From: Omphiscola glabra
Taxonomy: Eukaryota; Mollusca; Gastropoda; Lymnaeidae
DNA: 64,000 nt
NCBI GenBank assembly: GCA_964017045.1
Contig: OZ024808.1
Coordinates: forward strand, 28,226,995-28,290,994
Reading direction: 5' to 3'
A program made the position numbers and the translations under genes. Shown in pieces: positions 12,371 through 23,012 of the stretch (the stretch's first letter is position 1; each line of letters starts with the position of its first letter). Under the pieces are notes generated by a model. That model saw nothing but the letters and a program-made list of their open reading frames with translations. It made no database searches and had not been told where the DNA came from.

Positions 12371-12473
12371 TATATAACCCACAACCGCGACTGCACCCAT
12401 CCACTAGCACCCACCCGCCGGGTGTTTACGAGAACAACTACGGCCCTGCACCGAGACATGCAAATCTGATTGG
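12371..12473 (-). promoter_or_regulatory. Candidate CCAAT/octamer/TATA cluster (minus)
   Basis: Read on the minus strand: CCAAT (12469-12473), an exact octamer ATTTGCAT (12458-12465), then TATATA (12371-12376), in a locally CpG-rich stretch. This order is typical of histone H2B promoters, but no histone or other recognisable product follows downstream on the minus strand. It may be chance or a dead promoter. Confidence 0.25.
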
Positions 12474-13096
12474 CATTGTGATGTCGACATTCTTCAAATG
12501 CCTATCAAAGACGATATTCATGTCACCACGCTTCCCACGGTAAGGGACCTGGTCCGCCTGGTGCAGAGCGTCTCCCCGTGACATTTAAAGCTCCGGCTCC
12601 TGCTGCTGTCGCCGCCACTGTTGGCGTTTCTTCTTTCTTTCTTTCCGTAACTTCTTCTTTATACAACAAAATGTGATGTTTTGTCTGGGGACTTTAAATG
12701 TGGAGGTAGGCGTTCAGGGGAATATGTTAATGGTGGATGCGTCGTTTACCTGTGGGGTGCGATTGTGTGGTGTTGTCGTGGTGCTACATGTAGATTACTG
12801 GAGCGTGGCGATCTAAATAATGGCTACGTTCATTGAAGACGGTGTTAGCGAGTCGGGGAATTCTTGCTTTCGTTAAATATTTTAAATTCTTTTTTTTTTT
12901 TTTGAACTGCTTCCGATGTTTGTTGGCATAATAATATATGGATTTGAGTGTACGTTATACAAAGCCCTTTTGACACTTTTCGGGTTTTCGTCTCCTGGAT
13001 TCAAATGTGACAGTTGACCTTTATAATGTTCTCCCCGCCACAACTTTGGGCACCATCATATCTCCGAGGCCCAGCGTCCACGTGACGGTTCTGCTC

Positions 13097-13302
13097 CGAC
13101 ATTTGGTGTTACATCACCACATTAGGACTACTACGACATTTGGTCCATCACGACATTTGGTGTTACATCACCACATTAGGACTACTACGACATTTAATCC
13201 ATCACGTCATTTGGTGTTACATCACCACATTAGGACTACTACGACATTTGGTCCATCACTTCATTCGGTCCATCATGTCATTTAGTCCATCACGACATTT
13301 TA
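13097..13302. repeat. 54-bp tandem repeat, ~3.5 copies
   Basis: The unit contains GGTGTTACATCACCACATTA and ends with a CATTTGGTCCATCACGA-type sub-motif, which is repeated further at the right edge. Confidence 0.87.
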
Positions 13303-13769
13303 TCTACAATAATTTTTGATACCCTGATCTTGATGGGGGATCCAAAGGTTGTTCAATTTCTCTCGAATCTCTTACGGAGCCTACAATTATTACTAACGAA
13401 CTTCCTGCGAGAAGAGTTGTTGTTCTTTGAATTGGTGATTATAAAGAAACATTTTCTATCTAACTTGAGGAAGTGCGTGCTCACAGACCTTGTTATTTTA
13501 TCAATTGAAAGTAATGGGGTCAACAATGTCCATCTTTTGTTTGAAAGGGTTTACTTTAGTGTGCAGCTTTGGTGACCAGGAAAAGATCACATTTTGACTG
13601 TAGCGTTTAAAAGCATAAAAATAAAAGTAGCAACATTTTATTATTTTTTTTAAACACTGTGACCTCAAATTTTTAATATTTTGTTATTGTTATGTCCTAT
13701 ATGTACCTTTAACATTTTTATGGAGACAGTTTATTAAATTGTTTAATATATGAGAATATTTTTTCATCA
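13303..13769. other. Intergenic, nothing recognised
   Basis: An 81-codon + strand ORF (13330-13575) shows no recognisable domain. No splice-bounded exon is evident. Confidence 0.4.
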
Positions 13770-14024
13770 TGATCGTCATCAGTGGCGCTACAGCCCATGT
13801 AGTGCCCTGGCCTGCTCCACCACATCCTTCCATACGGTTCGATCCTTGGCCTTCCGCCTCAATGTGCGAACCCCCAACTGGTGTAAATCCATCTCTACAT
13901 CGTCGATCCATCTCAGCTTTGGGCGACCAGTCAGCCGTCTGTCCCTAGGCTTCTGCCTGTATATCACCTTTGCTGCTCTACATTCCGGCATCCTATCAAT
14001 ATGTCCTGCCCAGAGCAGTCTGCC
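13770..14024 (-). pseudogene. 5'-truncated LINE tail (RT C-terminus), fragment A
   Basis: The minus strand reads from about 14024 to a stop at about 13788 without interruption: LLWAGHIDRMPECRAAK, then GRPKLRWIDDVEMDL, then a basic segment and a terminal ARALHGL. This WAGH...GRPK.RW.DDVE...DR..W architecture is the C-terminal tail of reverse transcriptases of many animal non-LTR retrotransposons. The reverse transcriptase and endonuclease domains are absent, so this is a 5'-truncated copy. After the stop the minus strand continues into GATGACGATCATGA, a remnant of the ATG-rich 3' tail. A poly-A stretch on the minus strand (poly-T at about 14026-14036) abuts the truncation. The clade cannot be fixed from the tail. 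Confidence 0.85.
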
Positions 14025-14240
14025 TTTTTTTTTTTATTGTTGCGACTATGGGTGGGTCTTTGTGCAATTTGTATAACTCTTGGTTTGTACGGATTCTCCA
14101 GATATCATTTTCCATCATTGGCCGTATATTTTTCTGAGGATTTTCCTCTACCATGTATTGAGAAGTTTATTAAATTGTTTAATTTATAATAATATTTTTT
14201 ATTGCCATGTTTTAAATTGTCTTTTACGAGCTGAAAATGT

Positions 14241-14324
14241 TCATTCGCTATGACCATTCACTATGACCATTCACTATGACCATTCGCTATGACATTGCAC
14301 TATCATTCGCTATGACCAATCACT
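14241..14324. repeat. ~14-bp tandem repeat
   Basis: About six copies of TTCACTATGACCA, with TTCGCTATGACCA variants. Confidence 0.8.
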
Positions 14325-14550
14325 ACTGCAGACAAAAAAATCTTCCTTTGTTATGAGCAATAAAAGAATATTGACCTTAACCATAAGCTTTAGGACTCGA
14401 GTTATAGATAAACTTAGCCGTACAATTTAACTTCACTGTTACAAATGAGTGGGACAATTTTAAAATATATAAGATATTATATTTGCACGAGCGAATAAAC
14501 ATGAGATAAATAAGACCGAAACCAAAATGGCAAACATTAGAAACTAAACA

Positions 14551-14710
14551 TTTTTGTGATCATTTCTATCTGCTATATGGCTTGCGTCTTGTGATCATTT
14601 CTATCTGCTATGGCTGGCGTTTTGTGATCATTTCTATCTGCTATGGCTGGCCTTTTGTGATCATTTCTATCTGCTATGGCTGGCATTTTGTGATCATTTC
14701 TATCTGCTAT
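14551..14710. repeat. 32-bp minisatellite, 5 copies
   Basis: The unit contains GTGATCATTTCTATCTGCTA followed by TGGCTGGC. The first unit has a small length change. Confidence 0.9.
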
Positions 14711-15371
14711 TGCGAAAACTCTATGAAATGGTATTTACATTACTAAGATCATTAAAAGTTTTGAGAAGTATTTTTCTGCTATATATTATAAACCCACCCT
14801 ACACCCATGGCGCCCCAAAACAGAATTTTTTTCTCCAAACATGACCTTAAATTACCAAATCTAAATGATCACTAATTAAATCATTATTGCCCTGAATGAA
14901 ATCATTGACTGCTGATTTCTACGCTAGATAAATACTTTAGATGTCATGTGTTTTTAAATTGTTAATTGTTGGGCCTCCAATATCACTTTTCGCGCCCTTG
15001 AACTAATTTTTTTTTCTCTAAAAAATTTGTTTACAAATAATCTTAAATTTACAACAAAATCTCTATATATCATTTTTAATATATTAACGGAATTTGATAT
15101 ATTGATATCTTCAATAAAAATAACACTTTTGCCTTATTTTTTTATGCTGTATTGTCGAAAATTGGTAAAACAAATCATTCTTTTATCTAAAGAAGAATCT
15201 CTCAACAGTTTTTCACGTCTATAACCGCATCGATTATCGTTTTTAAAGAAATGCTTTTACTCTCATAAATATATACACCCATTTTACTTTCCGCAACGTA
15301 AAAACACAAATGTATTTTCATTTTTTGAAAGAAAATCTTAACCCATCTTTGTTTGCCCCCATGAACTGTAA
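14711..15371. other. AT-rich spacer with old repeat remnants
   Basis: No gene. The CGCCCTTGAAC motif near 14991 and AAGAAGAATCTCTCAACAG near 15191 recall, in reverse complement, the segment at 8730-9000, suggesting remnants of one interspersed family. Confidence 0.3.
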
Positions 15372-15860
15372 TTAAATAAAATATGGCTTTATTTTTAAGA
15401 TTAAATTTTCACGCTTGTAAGTGCGGGTGTGGGTGCGCAGATGGCTTATGAGTCCGATCCTGGCACGAAATTTTCTTGTGCAGGGGAATGATGGGGCATC
15501 TCCGGGATCAGAGTCAGACCGGGCCTTCCTGGCATGTCTCTTGCGCACTGCAGCCGCTGTTCTGCGAACTTCATGTTGCATGATGCTCCTGTGTACAGCC
15601 GCTGTTCTGCGAACTTCATGTTGCATAATGCTCCTGTGTAAAGTGGAACGCCATGATGTTCCATCCTTTGTTTTTTCTTCCCACGTGTCTGGGTTTATGT
15701 TGAACGCTTTCAGTGAAGCATTTGGTTGTCTTTAAAACGTTTCTTCTGCCCGCCAGCAGACCGCTTTCCTTGTTCGAGCTCCCCATAGAAGATTCTTTTG
15801 AGCAGACGGTCGTCTGACATTCTCCCAACATGTCCCGCCCAAGATGGTAAAGATGTTGGG
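15372..15860 (-). pseudogene. LINE RT C-terminus with zinc finger, fragment B
   Basis: Translated on the minus strand in more than one frame, the segment gives WAGHVGRMSDDRL, KRIFYGELEQGKRS and GGQKKRFKD (about 15720-15825), then RKARSDSDPGD and FRARIGLISHLRTH (about 15420-15520). This is the C-terminal part of a non-LTR retrotransposon polyprotein ending in a C2H2-like finger. The reading frame is broken at least once between the two blocks. One Cys of the finger appears lost, since the peptide runs FPCTRKFRARIG. Within it a 45-bp segment is duplicated in tandem (about 15553-15642), giving CNMKFAEQRL twice. Just past the WAGH block the coding sequence is deleted and runs into the 50-bp array at 15861-16755, whose unit is itself LINE coding sequence. 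Confidence 0.85.
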
Positions 15861-16755
15861 CAGACCTGCCTGAGTGAGCACCTCAGTGTCTGGCACCCTG
15901 TCCTGCTGGGGAGACCTGCCTGTGTGAGCACCTCAGTGTCTGGCACCCTGTCCTGCTGGGGAGACCTGCCTGAGTGAGCACCTCAGTGTCTGGCACCCTG
16001 TCCTGCTGGGGAGACCTGACTGAGTGAGCACCTCAGTGTCTGGCACCCTGTCCTGCTGGGGAGACCTGCCTGAGTGAGCACCTCAGTGTCTGGCACCCTG
16101 TCCTGCTGGGGAGACCTGCCTGTGTGAGCACCTCAGTGTCTGGCACCCTGTCCTGCTGGGGAGACCTGCCTGTGTGAGCACCTCAGTGTCTGGCACCCTG
16201 TCCTGCTGGGGAGACCTGCCTGAGTGAGCACCTCAGTGTCTGGCACCCTGTCCTGCTGGGGAGACCTGCCTGAGGGAGCACCTCAGTGTCTGGCACCCTG
16301 TCCTGCTGGGGAGACCTGCCTGAGGGAGCACCTCAGTGTCTGGCACCCTGTCCTGCTGGGGAGACCTGCCTGAGGGAGCACATCAGTGTCTGGCACCTTG
16401 TCCTGCTGGGGAGACCTGCCTGAGTGAGCACCTCAGTGTCTGGCACCCTGTCCTGCTGGGTAGACCTGCCTGAGTGAGCACCTCAGTGTCTGGCACCCTG
16501 TCCTGCTGGGGAGACCTGCCTGAGTGAGCACCTCAGTGTCTGGCACCCTGTCCTGCTGGGGAGACCTGCCTGAGGGAGCACCTCAGTGTCTGGCACCCTG
16601 TCCTGCTGGGGAGACCTGCCTGAGTGAGCACCTCAGTGTCTGGCACCCTGTCCTGCTTGGGAGACCTGCCTGAGTGAGCACCTCAGTGTCTGGCACCCTG
16701 TCCTGCTGGGGAGACCTGCCTGAGTGAGCACCTCAGTGTCTGGCACTCTGTCCTG
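15861..16755. repeat. 50-bp minisatellite derived from LINE coding DNA
   Basis: About 18 copies at exactly 50-bp spacing; the unit contains CACCTCAGTGTCTGGCACCC and CTGCTGGGGAGACCTGCC. On the minus strand one frame of the unit encodes DRVPDTEVLTQAGLPS, the segment that normally lies just N-terminal to the WAGH motif in the LINE tail immediately adjacent (fragment B). The array therefore sits at its expected place in the LINE, amplified. Since 50 is not a multiple of three, each copy shifts frame and the LINE cannot be read through. Most copies differ by only one or two bases (TGAGTG, TGTGTG, TGAGGG). Confidence 0.95.
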
Positions 16756-16844
16756 TCATTTAATGTTGAGGATATTTCTGAGTCTTGTTTTATGAAAGTG
16801 GTTCAGCATTCTTGCATGGCGTTTGTATACTGTCCACGTTTCAC

Positions 16845-18128
16845 GTTTGATCTACGACCACTTTGATTACATTTGGGCTAACATAATTTGATCTACGGCC
16901 ACTTTGATTACATTTGGGCTAACATAATTTGATCTATGGCCACTTTGATTACATTTGGGCTAACATAATTTGATCTACGGCCACTTTGATTACATTTGGG
17001 CTAACATAATTTGATCTACGACCACTTTGATAACATTTGGGCTAACATAATTTGATCTACGACCACTTTGATTACATTTGTGCTAACATAATTTGATCTA
17101 CGACAACTTTGATTACATTTTTGCTAACATAATTTGATCTACGACCCCTTTGATTACATTTGTGCTAACATAATTGGATCAACGACCACTTTGATTACAT
17201 TTGTGCTAACATAATGTGATCTACGACCCCTTTGATAACATTTGGGCTAACATAATTTGATCTACGACCCATTTGATAACATTTGGGCTAACATAATTTG
17301 ATCTACGACCCCTTTGATAACATTTGGGCTAATATAATTTGATCTACGGCCACTTTGATAACATTTGGGCTAACATAATTTGATCTACGGCCACTTTGAT
17401 TACATTTGGGCTAACATAATTTGATCTACGACCCCTTTGATAACATTTGGGCTAATATAATTTGATCTACGGCCACTTTGATAACATTTGGGCTAACATA
17501 ATTTGATCTACGACCACTTTGATTACATTTGGGCTAACATAATTTGATCTACGACCCCTTTGATAACATTTGGGCTAACATAATTTGATCTACGACCACT
17601 TTGATAACATTTGTGTTAACATAATTTGATCTACGACCACTTTGATAACATTTGTGTTAACATAATTTGATCTACGACCCCTTTGATTACATTTGTGTTA
17701 ATATAATTTGATCTACGACCACTTTGATAACATTTGTGTTAACATAATTTGATCTACGACCACTTTGATAACATTTGTGTTAATATAATTTGATCTACGA
17801 CCACTTTGATAACATTTGTGTTAACATAATTTGATCTACGGCCACTTTGATAACATTTGTGTTAACATAATTTGATCTACGGCCACTTTGATAACATTTG
17901 TGTTAACATAATTTGATCTACGACCACTTTGATAACATTTGTGTTAACATAATTTGATCTACGGCCACTTTGATAACATTTGTGTTAACATAATTTGATC
18001 TACGACCACTTTGATAACATTTGTGTTAACATAATTTGATCTACGACCACTTTGATAACATTTGTGTTAACATAATTTGATCTACGGCCACTTGGATAAC
18101 ATTTGGGCTAACATAATTTGATCTACGA
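16845..18128. repeat. 42-bp minisatellite, ~30 copies
   Basis: The unit contains ATTTGATCTACGGCCACTTT. Variants are spatially clustered: GGGCTAACATAA units in the left and middle, GTGCTAACATAA around 17080-17220, GTGTTAACATAA around 17600-18090, and ACCACTTT, GCCACTTT or ACCCCTTT at the second variable site. It passes directly into a 43-bp relative at 18129. Confidence 0.96.
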
Positions 18129-18335
18129 CCCCTTTGATTACATTGTTGGAGTTAAAACATTTGATCTACGGCCACTTTGATTACATTGTTGGAGTTAAAA
18201 CATTTGATCTACGGCCACTTTGATTACATTGTTGGAGTTAAAACATTTGATCTACGGCCACTTTGATTACATTGTTGGAGTTAAAACATTTGATCTACGG
18301 CCACTTTGATTACATTGTTGGAGTTAAAACATTTG
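18129..18335. repeat. 43-bp derivative minisatellite, ~5 copies
   Basis: Shares ATTTGATCTACGGCCACTTT with the preceding array but replaces the unit end with ATTGTTGGAGTTAAAAC. The five copies are essentially identical, so a single changed unit was amplified secondarily at the array edge. Confidence 0.93.
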
Positions 18336-19347
18336 AGCATAATGATTTTTTTTTTTAAATCCTTTATATTAACTTCGCTTTTGTTCGTGGCTGGCAAAAT
18401 CTTCGGATGGCTAACTGACCCACTTTTCGTCAACCTATCGAGCTGAAACTTGGCACACCGACTCGTTGCCGATAACAACACATGCTAACAAATGTTCAGA
18501 CCCACCCCAACCCCCCAAAAAATCAGCTTTTCATGTTTTTCAAGGGGGGAAGATGAAAGGAAAATAAAAGCCGCTGATTTCACTATAAAAGTAAAAACTC
18601 ATCCGCTCTTTTCACCTTGCCAACGTCTTTGAGTTCATGCAGTACCGACTCAAGGTACCGGCAACTCGGGCAGTTGCCCGGGGCGACGTGTGCTTAGGGC
18701 GCCATCAACGATTTTCCAAATGGTAAAAAACTTTGCATGTGGGCGCCAAGGAAGAAAAAAAGAAAAGAAAGTACAATAAAAACATTGGCAGATCTCAGGG
18801 CTGGACAAAAATAATATGTCATCGGTAGGCCAACTGTTCATTCTGGCCACTGTAGACCAACTGTTCATTTTGGCCACGGTAGGTCACCTGTTCACTCTGG
18901 CCAAGCGTTCATTCTGGCCACGGTAGGCTAATTGTTCATACTGCCCAAAGTAGGTTAATTATTCAGAATGTCCAAATAAAAAGTGAGAAAAACTATTTTA
19001 TTTTTCATTCTATGTTAAAAAGAAAAACCCATGAAACAAACTCATTACCTAATCCCCAGTTTTTTTCCTTGCACAAATATTTATGATTATACTTAAAAGA
19101 GGCGCCAAAGTTAATCTTGCGCAGGGCGCCAGCAACCTTAGGTGCCCGAGCTCTGGAAGTATGGGCATACACTAATGTAAATGTGCCCACACTTTGTCAA
19201 CGCCCTTCCACTGTACTTTCCGAAATTGGTACAAAATATAATTATTTATTTTAAAAGAGAATCTAAACCCTCTTCTTCACGCCTGTATCATCATCGGATG
19301 TAAAGATATAATAGTATCCACATCAAAATGTATACATTATTACGGAC
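18336..19347. other. Spacer with repeat-like GGCGCC motifs
   Basis: No gene. About 18655-19160 is bracketed by GCCCGGGGCGAC...AGGGCGCC and AGGGCGCCAGCAACCTTAGG, suggesting an old transposon-derived repeat, but ends and target duplications could not be fixed. A degenerate array of CTGTTCATTCTGGCCACGGT lies at 18828-18965. Confidence 0.35.
18828..18965. repeat. Degenerate ~29-bp tandem repeat
   Basis: Five diverged units around AACTGTTCATTCTGGCCAC with intervening GGTAGGCC-type linkers. Confidence 0.7.
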
Positions 19348-19954
19348 TGTTATTAATGGAGAATTTTATCTCTTATTAAAGTCTATGGCTCGTTCCAAAA
19401 TCAGTCCATAACAAAGGTCGATACCAAAGTTTAAATACAATAACAAATAATACGACACTCAAAAACCAGGGCTAATTACAAGTAATACGTTTTTAATGTG
19501 TTAATTACAATGAATTACAAAAGCAAGAGAATATGATTAAAACTATTGACTTACAGTTTGGCTGGTACCGGTACTGTGTTAATATCGAAATACAATGAGC
19601 AAAAGATGTACACTGAAAGAAAATCTACACACAACAAAACACAATAATAATGATACCCGCTCCCAGTCTCGCGATAAAAGGATCTCTCTCTCCATTCAAT
19701 TCTTAGCCCTTTTATAGTCTACTTCAAATGATCATTCTCGAAAAGAATCCGCAGTCTCACTACTTCCCGCATCCTCTAGATCATTCGCCAATTTTCCTGA
19801 CTGGAACGGACGATAATAAGCTTTGTTGTAAACAGTGTTAAATTTCGCTAGCCAAACCCCAAAAAGTGGCCTCGATTGTGCTGACTTCGAGAGGTCATGC
19901 ACGTGGAAAGCGAGGAAGGCGTGCCTTAACTCAAAACACTTCACCTACATAACA
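19348..19954 (-). mobile_element. Solo LTR, copy 2 (607 bp, minus orientation)
   Basis: Aligns end to end with 5035-5639, with scattered substitutions and small indels, same orientation. Terminal TGTTAT...ATAACA. The minus-strand TATA box TATAAAAGGGCT is at 19705-19716. Flanks (CGGAC and ACATT) do not form a target duplication. The 13.7 kb between the copies contains no gag/pol, so they are not the two LTRs of one intact element. Confidence 0.7.
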
Positions 19955-20360
19955 ACATTGTCTTTCCTCCAACTGAAATGTGTTTTCTGAAGGTTACATA
20001 CATTCTTTCAGTAGTTTTAAAATTACTATATATACTAATTTGCTTTGTGCAACCCAATTGGGCTTTGAGATATTGCTATACTCATAAGTTACAGTTGAGT
20101 ATATTCTGCTGCCTGTGGCGTTGTCTAACATACGCAATGCCCCCCCTCCCCAAACCCAACACACAAATATTTGAAACATTAATAAAACTGACCAAGGGAT
20201 TGTAAACACCACCCCCCCCCCCCAGGTATGTCGCTACACTCCCTCAAACTAAATTAACATTATAAGGCCCGACCCCTTTTACCATACAACTACTACCAGG
20301 GGCGTCATTTGTGGTAGGGCAAAAGGGGGGCAATGTCATATTGTTATAGATTATAGACTA
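19955..20360. other. Intergenic spacer
   Basis: No gene. A poly-C run is at about 20210-20223, and AGGGGCGTCATTTGTGGTAG near 20298 resembles the end of a G-rich-terminus transposon, without a visible partner end. Confidence 0.35.
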
Positions 20361-21500
20361 CAGGCAATCAAATCTTTACAGGCAAGCATATTTTAACAGG
20401 CCAGCATGTTGCTACAGACAAGCATATTTTAACAGGCAAGCATGTTGCTACAGACAAGCATATTTTAACAGGCAAGCATGTTGCTACAGACAAGCATATT
20501 TTAACATTCAAGCATGTTGCTACAGACAAGCATATTTTAACAGGCCAGCATGTTGCTACAGACAAGCATATTTTAACAGGCAAGCATGTTGCTACAGACA
20601 AGCATATTTTAACAGGCAAGCATGTTGCCACAGACAAGCATATTTTAACAGGCAAGCATGTTGCTACAGACAAGCATATTTTTAAAGACAAGCATGTTGC
20701 TACAGACAAGCATATTTTAACAGGCCAGCATGTTGCTACAGACAAGCATATTTTAACAGGCAAGCATGTTGCTACAGACAAGCATATTTTAACAGGCAAG
20801 CATGTCGCTACTGACAAGCATATTTTAACAGGCAAGCATGTTGCTACAGACAATCATATTTTAACAGGCAAGCATGTTGCTACAGACAATCATATTTTAA
20901 CAGGCAAGCATGTTGCTACAGACAAGCCTATTTTAACAGGCAAGCATGTTGCTAAAGACAAGCCTATTTTAACATGCAAGCATGTTGCTACAGACAAGCA
21001 TTTTTAACAGGCAAGCATGTTGCTAAAGACAAGCATATTTTAACAGGCAAGCATGTTGCTACAGACAAGCATTTTTAACAGGCAAGCATTTTGCTACAGA
21101 CAAGCATATTTTAACATGCATGCATGTTGCTACAGACAAGCATATTTTAACAGGCAAGCATGTTGCTACAGACAAGCATATTTTAACAGGCAAGCATATT
21201 TTAACAGTCAAGCATGTTGCTACAGACAAGCATATTTTAACTGGCAAGCATGTTGCTACAGACAAGCATATTTTAACATTCAAGCATGCTACAGACAAGC
21301 ATATTTTAACAGGCAAGCATGTTGCTACAGACAAGCCTATTTTAACAGGCAAGCATGTTGCTACAGATAAGCATATTTTTAAAGACAAGCATATTGTTAC
21401 AGACAATCATATTGCTACTAACAAGCATATTTTTATAGACAGTCATATTGCTACAGACAACCACATTTTACAGACAATTATATTTTACAGACAGGCAAGC
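20361..21500. repeat. 36-bp minisatellite, ~30 copies
   Basis: The unit contains ACAGGCAAGCATGTTGCTAC and AGACAAGCATATTTTA. Regular to about 21390, then degenerate. In-frame units (36 = 12 codons) create long cysteine-rich apparent ORFs on the minus strand (SVATCLPVKICL) and lysine/histidine-rich ones on the plus strand; these are artefacts. Confidence 0.96.
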
Positions 21501-21667
21501 ATGTTTTACATATACATTTTAAAATGTAAATTTGTTAAAAGTAAAAACAATTTTTTTTATAAAAATTATCCGTTGCGTTTTTCTACATCTTTTACTACGT
21601 CTTTTTCAAGTATATAACTCAATATTATATGTTTCAAAATCCTACATGCAGTGTTTGCTAGTAATAT

Positions 21668-21868
21668 GCAATTCTCATCAGTACAAATCAAATGTATAAT
21701 TCTCATTATCCTATTACAATCAAATGTATCATTCTCTTATCCTACTACAAATCAAATGAATGATTCTCATTATCCTACTACAAATCAAATGTATCATTCT
21801 CATTACCCTACTACAAATCAAATGTATCATTCTCATTATCCTACTACAAATCAAATGTATCATTATCA
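21668..21868. repeat. 33-bp minisatellite, ~6 copies
   Basis: The unit contains CTACTACAAATCAAATGTAT and CATTCTCATTATC. The left copies are diverged or shortened. Confidence 0.88.
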
Positions 21869-22519
21869 TACAGGTGTAAAGCAAACAAAAGGGGAGAAAA
21901 CAAATGACGGAGTATGGGAATTGGAATTTCGCTTCAAAATCCTAAGGAGCAGTTTCTCTAATATTTATTTTACCGGACAAATTATTGTATGGTTGGCCGT
22001 TCTTCCACATCGTATCTTCAAACGTACGGCGTAGGAATCCTTACACGGGGGACAATACAATTGACAAGTTCACATATAAAATTAAAAAAAAATAATAATT
22101 CTTAAACATTAGCCATTAGCGTTTACTTATATGAAGGAGTCAAATGATTAAAATCTAATCCACGGTCCAGATGTTTAAATCGAATCTCTCTCTCTCTCTT
22201 TAGTTTATAAATAATACAGTTTCATTATTCTTAAATTGCCTAAATTCTAATAACTAAACATTGTCTGCACATAGCTGCTATCTATAACATAATCATCAGA
22301 ATTGAGCTATAATTAGCCTACGCACGCCGCTCTTATATATAATTTTTTGTTTCCCTATTTTCCTGCTACAGAGCAGCTACATGCCGAAGACGGTAGGAGT
22401 GCAACGGACAAGAAGGACGGGGGAGGGGAAAAAAAAGTAAATTACAAACCTAATGGACTCTAGCAAGGGAGAGATAGAGAAGAAAAAATCAGCACCCCTC
22501 GCGTTTGACTCCTTTCATA
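21869..22519. other. Upstream flank of the promoter
   Basis: No gene seen. Contains a short (CT)n stretch near 22186-22200. Beyond about 22370 the DNA becomes markedly richer in CpG, leading into the promoter. Confidence 0.45.
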
Positions 22520-22640
22520 ACCGCCAGCCAATCAGCGCGCGATTCGCCTCAGCCATTGGCGAAAAGGGGGGAACACCGAGTCACGCAGTCGCTGCGCGCG
22601 GAACTATATTGCGACGACAAAAAAGTAAATATTTCATTCG
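22520..22640 (+). promoter_or_regulatory. Core promoter of the Notch-like gene
   Basis: A CpG-rich island contains a CCAAT box (CCAATCA, 22528-22534), an inverted CCAAT (ATTGG, 22555-22559, within GCCATTGGC), a TATA-like TATATT at 22605-22610 and an initiator match TCATTC at 22634-22639. Taking the A at 22636 as +1, the TATA-like box starts at -31 and the CCAAT motifs at about -108 and -81, a canonical geometry that could recruit NF-Y. It lies 377 bp upstream of the signal-peptide exon on the same strand. The start site is a prediction; a 5' leader intron cannot be excluded. Confidence 0.6.
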
Positions 22641-23012
22641 TATCGGACATTAAGTTCTTAAAACAGCTCGCGGGGCTTATTTCGCGTGTAGACTTGTTCG
22701 ATGAACGATACAGTGCGCTTTTTTCGTGCCGAAGATATGGTTTAGACACCTTAGCAGGTGCAACCTGTGAGGCGCATTAATTTTTCTAAGCAACAAACAG
22801 GGGGGATAGCAGAAAACAGCAAATGAGTAAAAACTTCGAGTGCTGGATGGCAAGTGGGGGAGACATGCAAGTTTTCTGTGGGGTGCTTCGCGTGGATTAC
22901 TAATAATAAAATGGATTCTGTGGATACTGCACGGCTGTGATGTGGGATTACACGCTGGATAACAACATCTATGTCAACAATTCACAGGAATTCACGACTG
23001 GATTTGTGAGCG
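22636..23012 (+). other. Predicted 5' leader with upstream ORFs
   Basis: Between the predicted start site and the exon 1 ATG there are several upstream ATGs, including short uORFs at 22701-22745 (14 codons plus stop) and 22823-22903 (26 codons plus stop), both closed before the main start. If the leader is unspliced, these would be expected to dampen translation of the main ORF. No conserved peptide is apparent in them. Confidence 0.4.

Larger units (their letters stand above)
9912..13096. other. Intergenic segment, no recognisable gene
   Basis: Contains a degenerate GT-rich array (10793-11110), a poly-G run near 10768, a poly-C run near 12114 and repeat-like GGGCCCC/GGCGCC motifs near 10100-10420. 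A 152-codon minus-strand ORF at 11709-12167 is the longest non-repetitive reading frame in the window, but it crosses the poly-C run and matches no family I recognise. A CCAAT/octamer/TATA cluster on the minus strand lies just upstream of it. Confidence 0.4.

Noticed and set aside
5035..19954. Full-length LTR retrotransposon bounded by the two LTRs
   Set aside because: The intervening 13.7 kb has LINE tails and minisatellites but no gag, protease, RT or integrase; outer flanks do not match.
20361..21500. CRISPR-like regular array
   Set aside because: Units are contiguous without unique spacers and the genome is metazoan; the same holds for the other arrays at 9642, 41455, 61570 and 62550.
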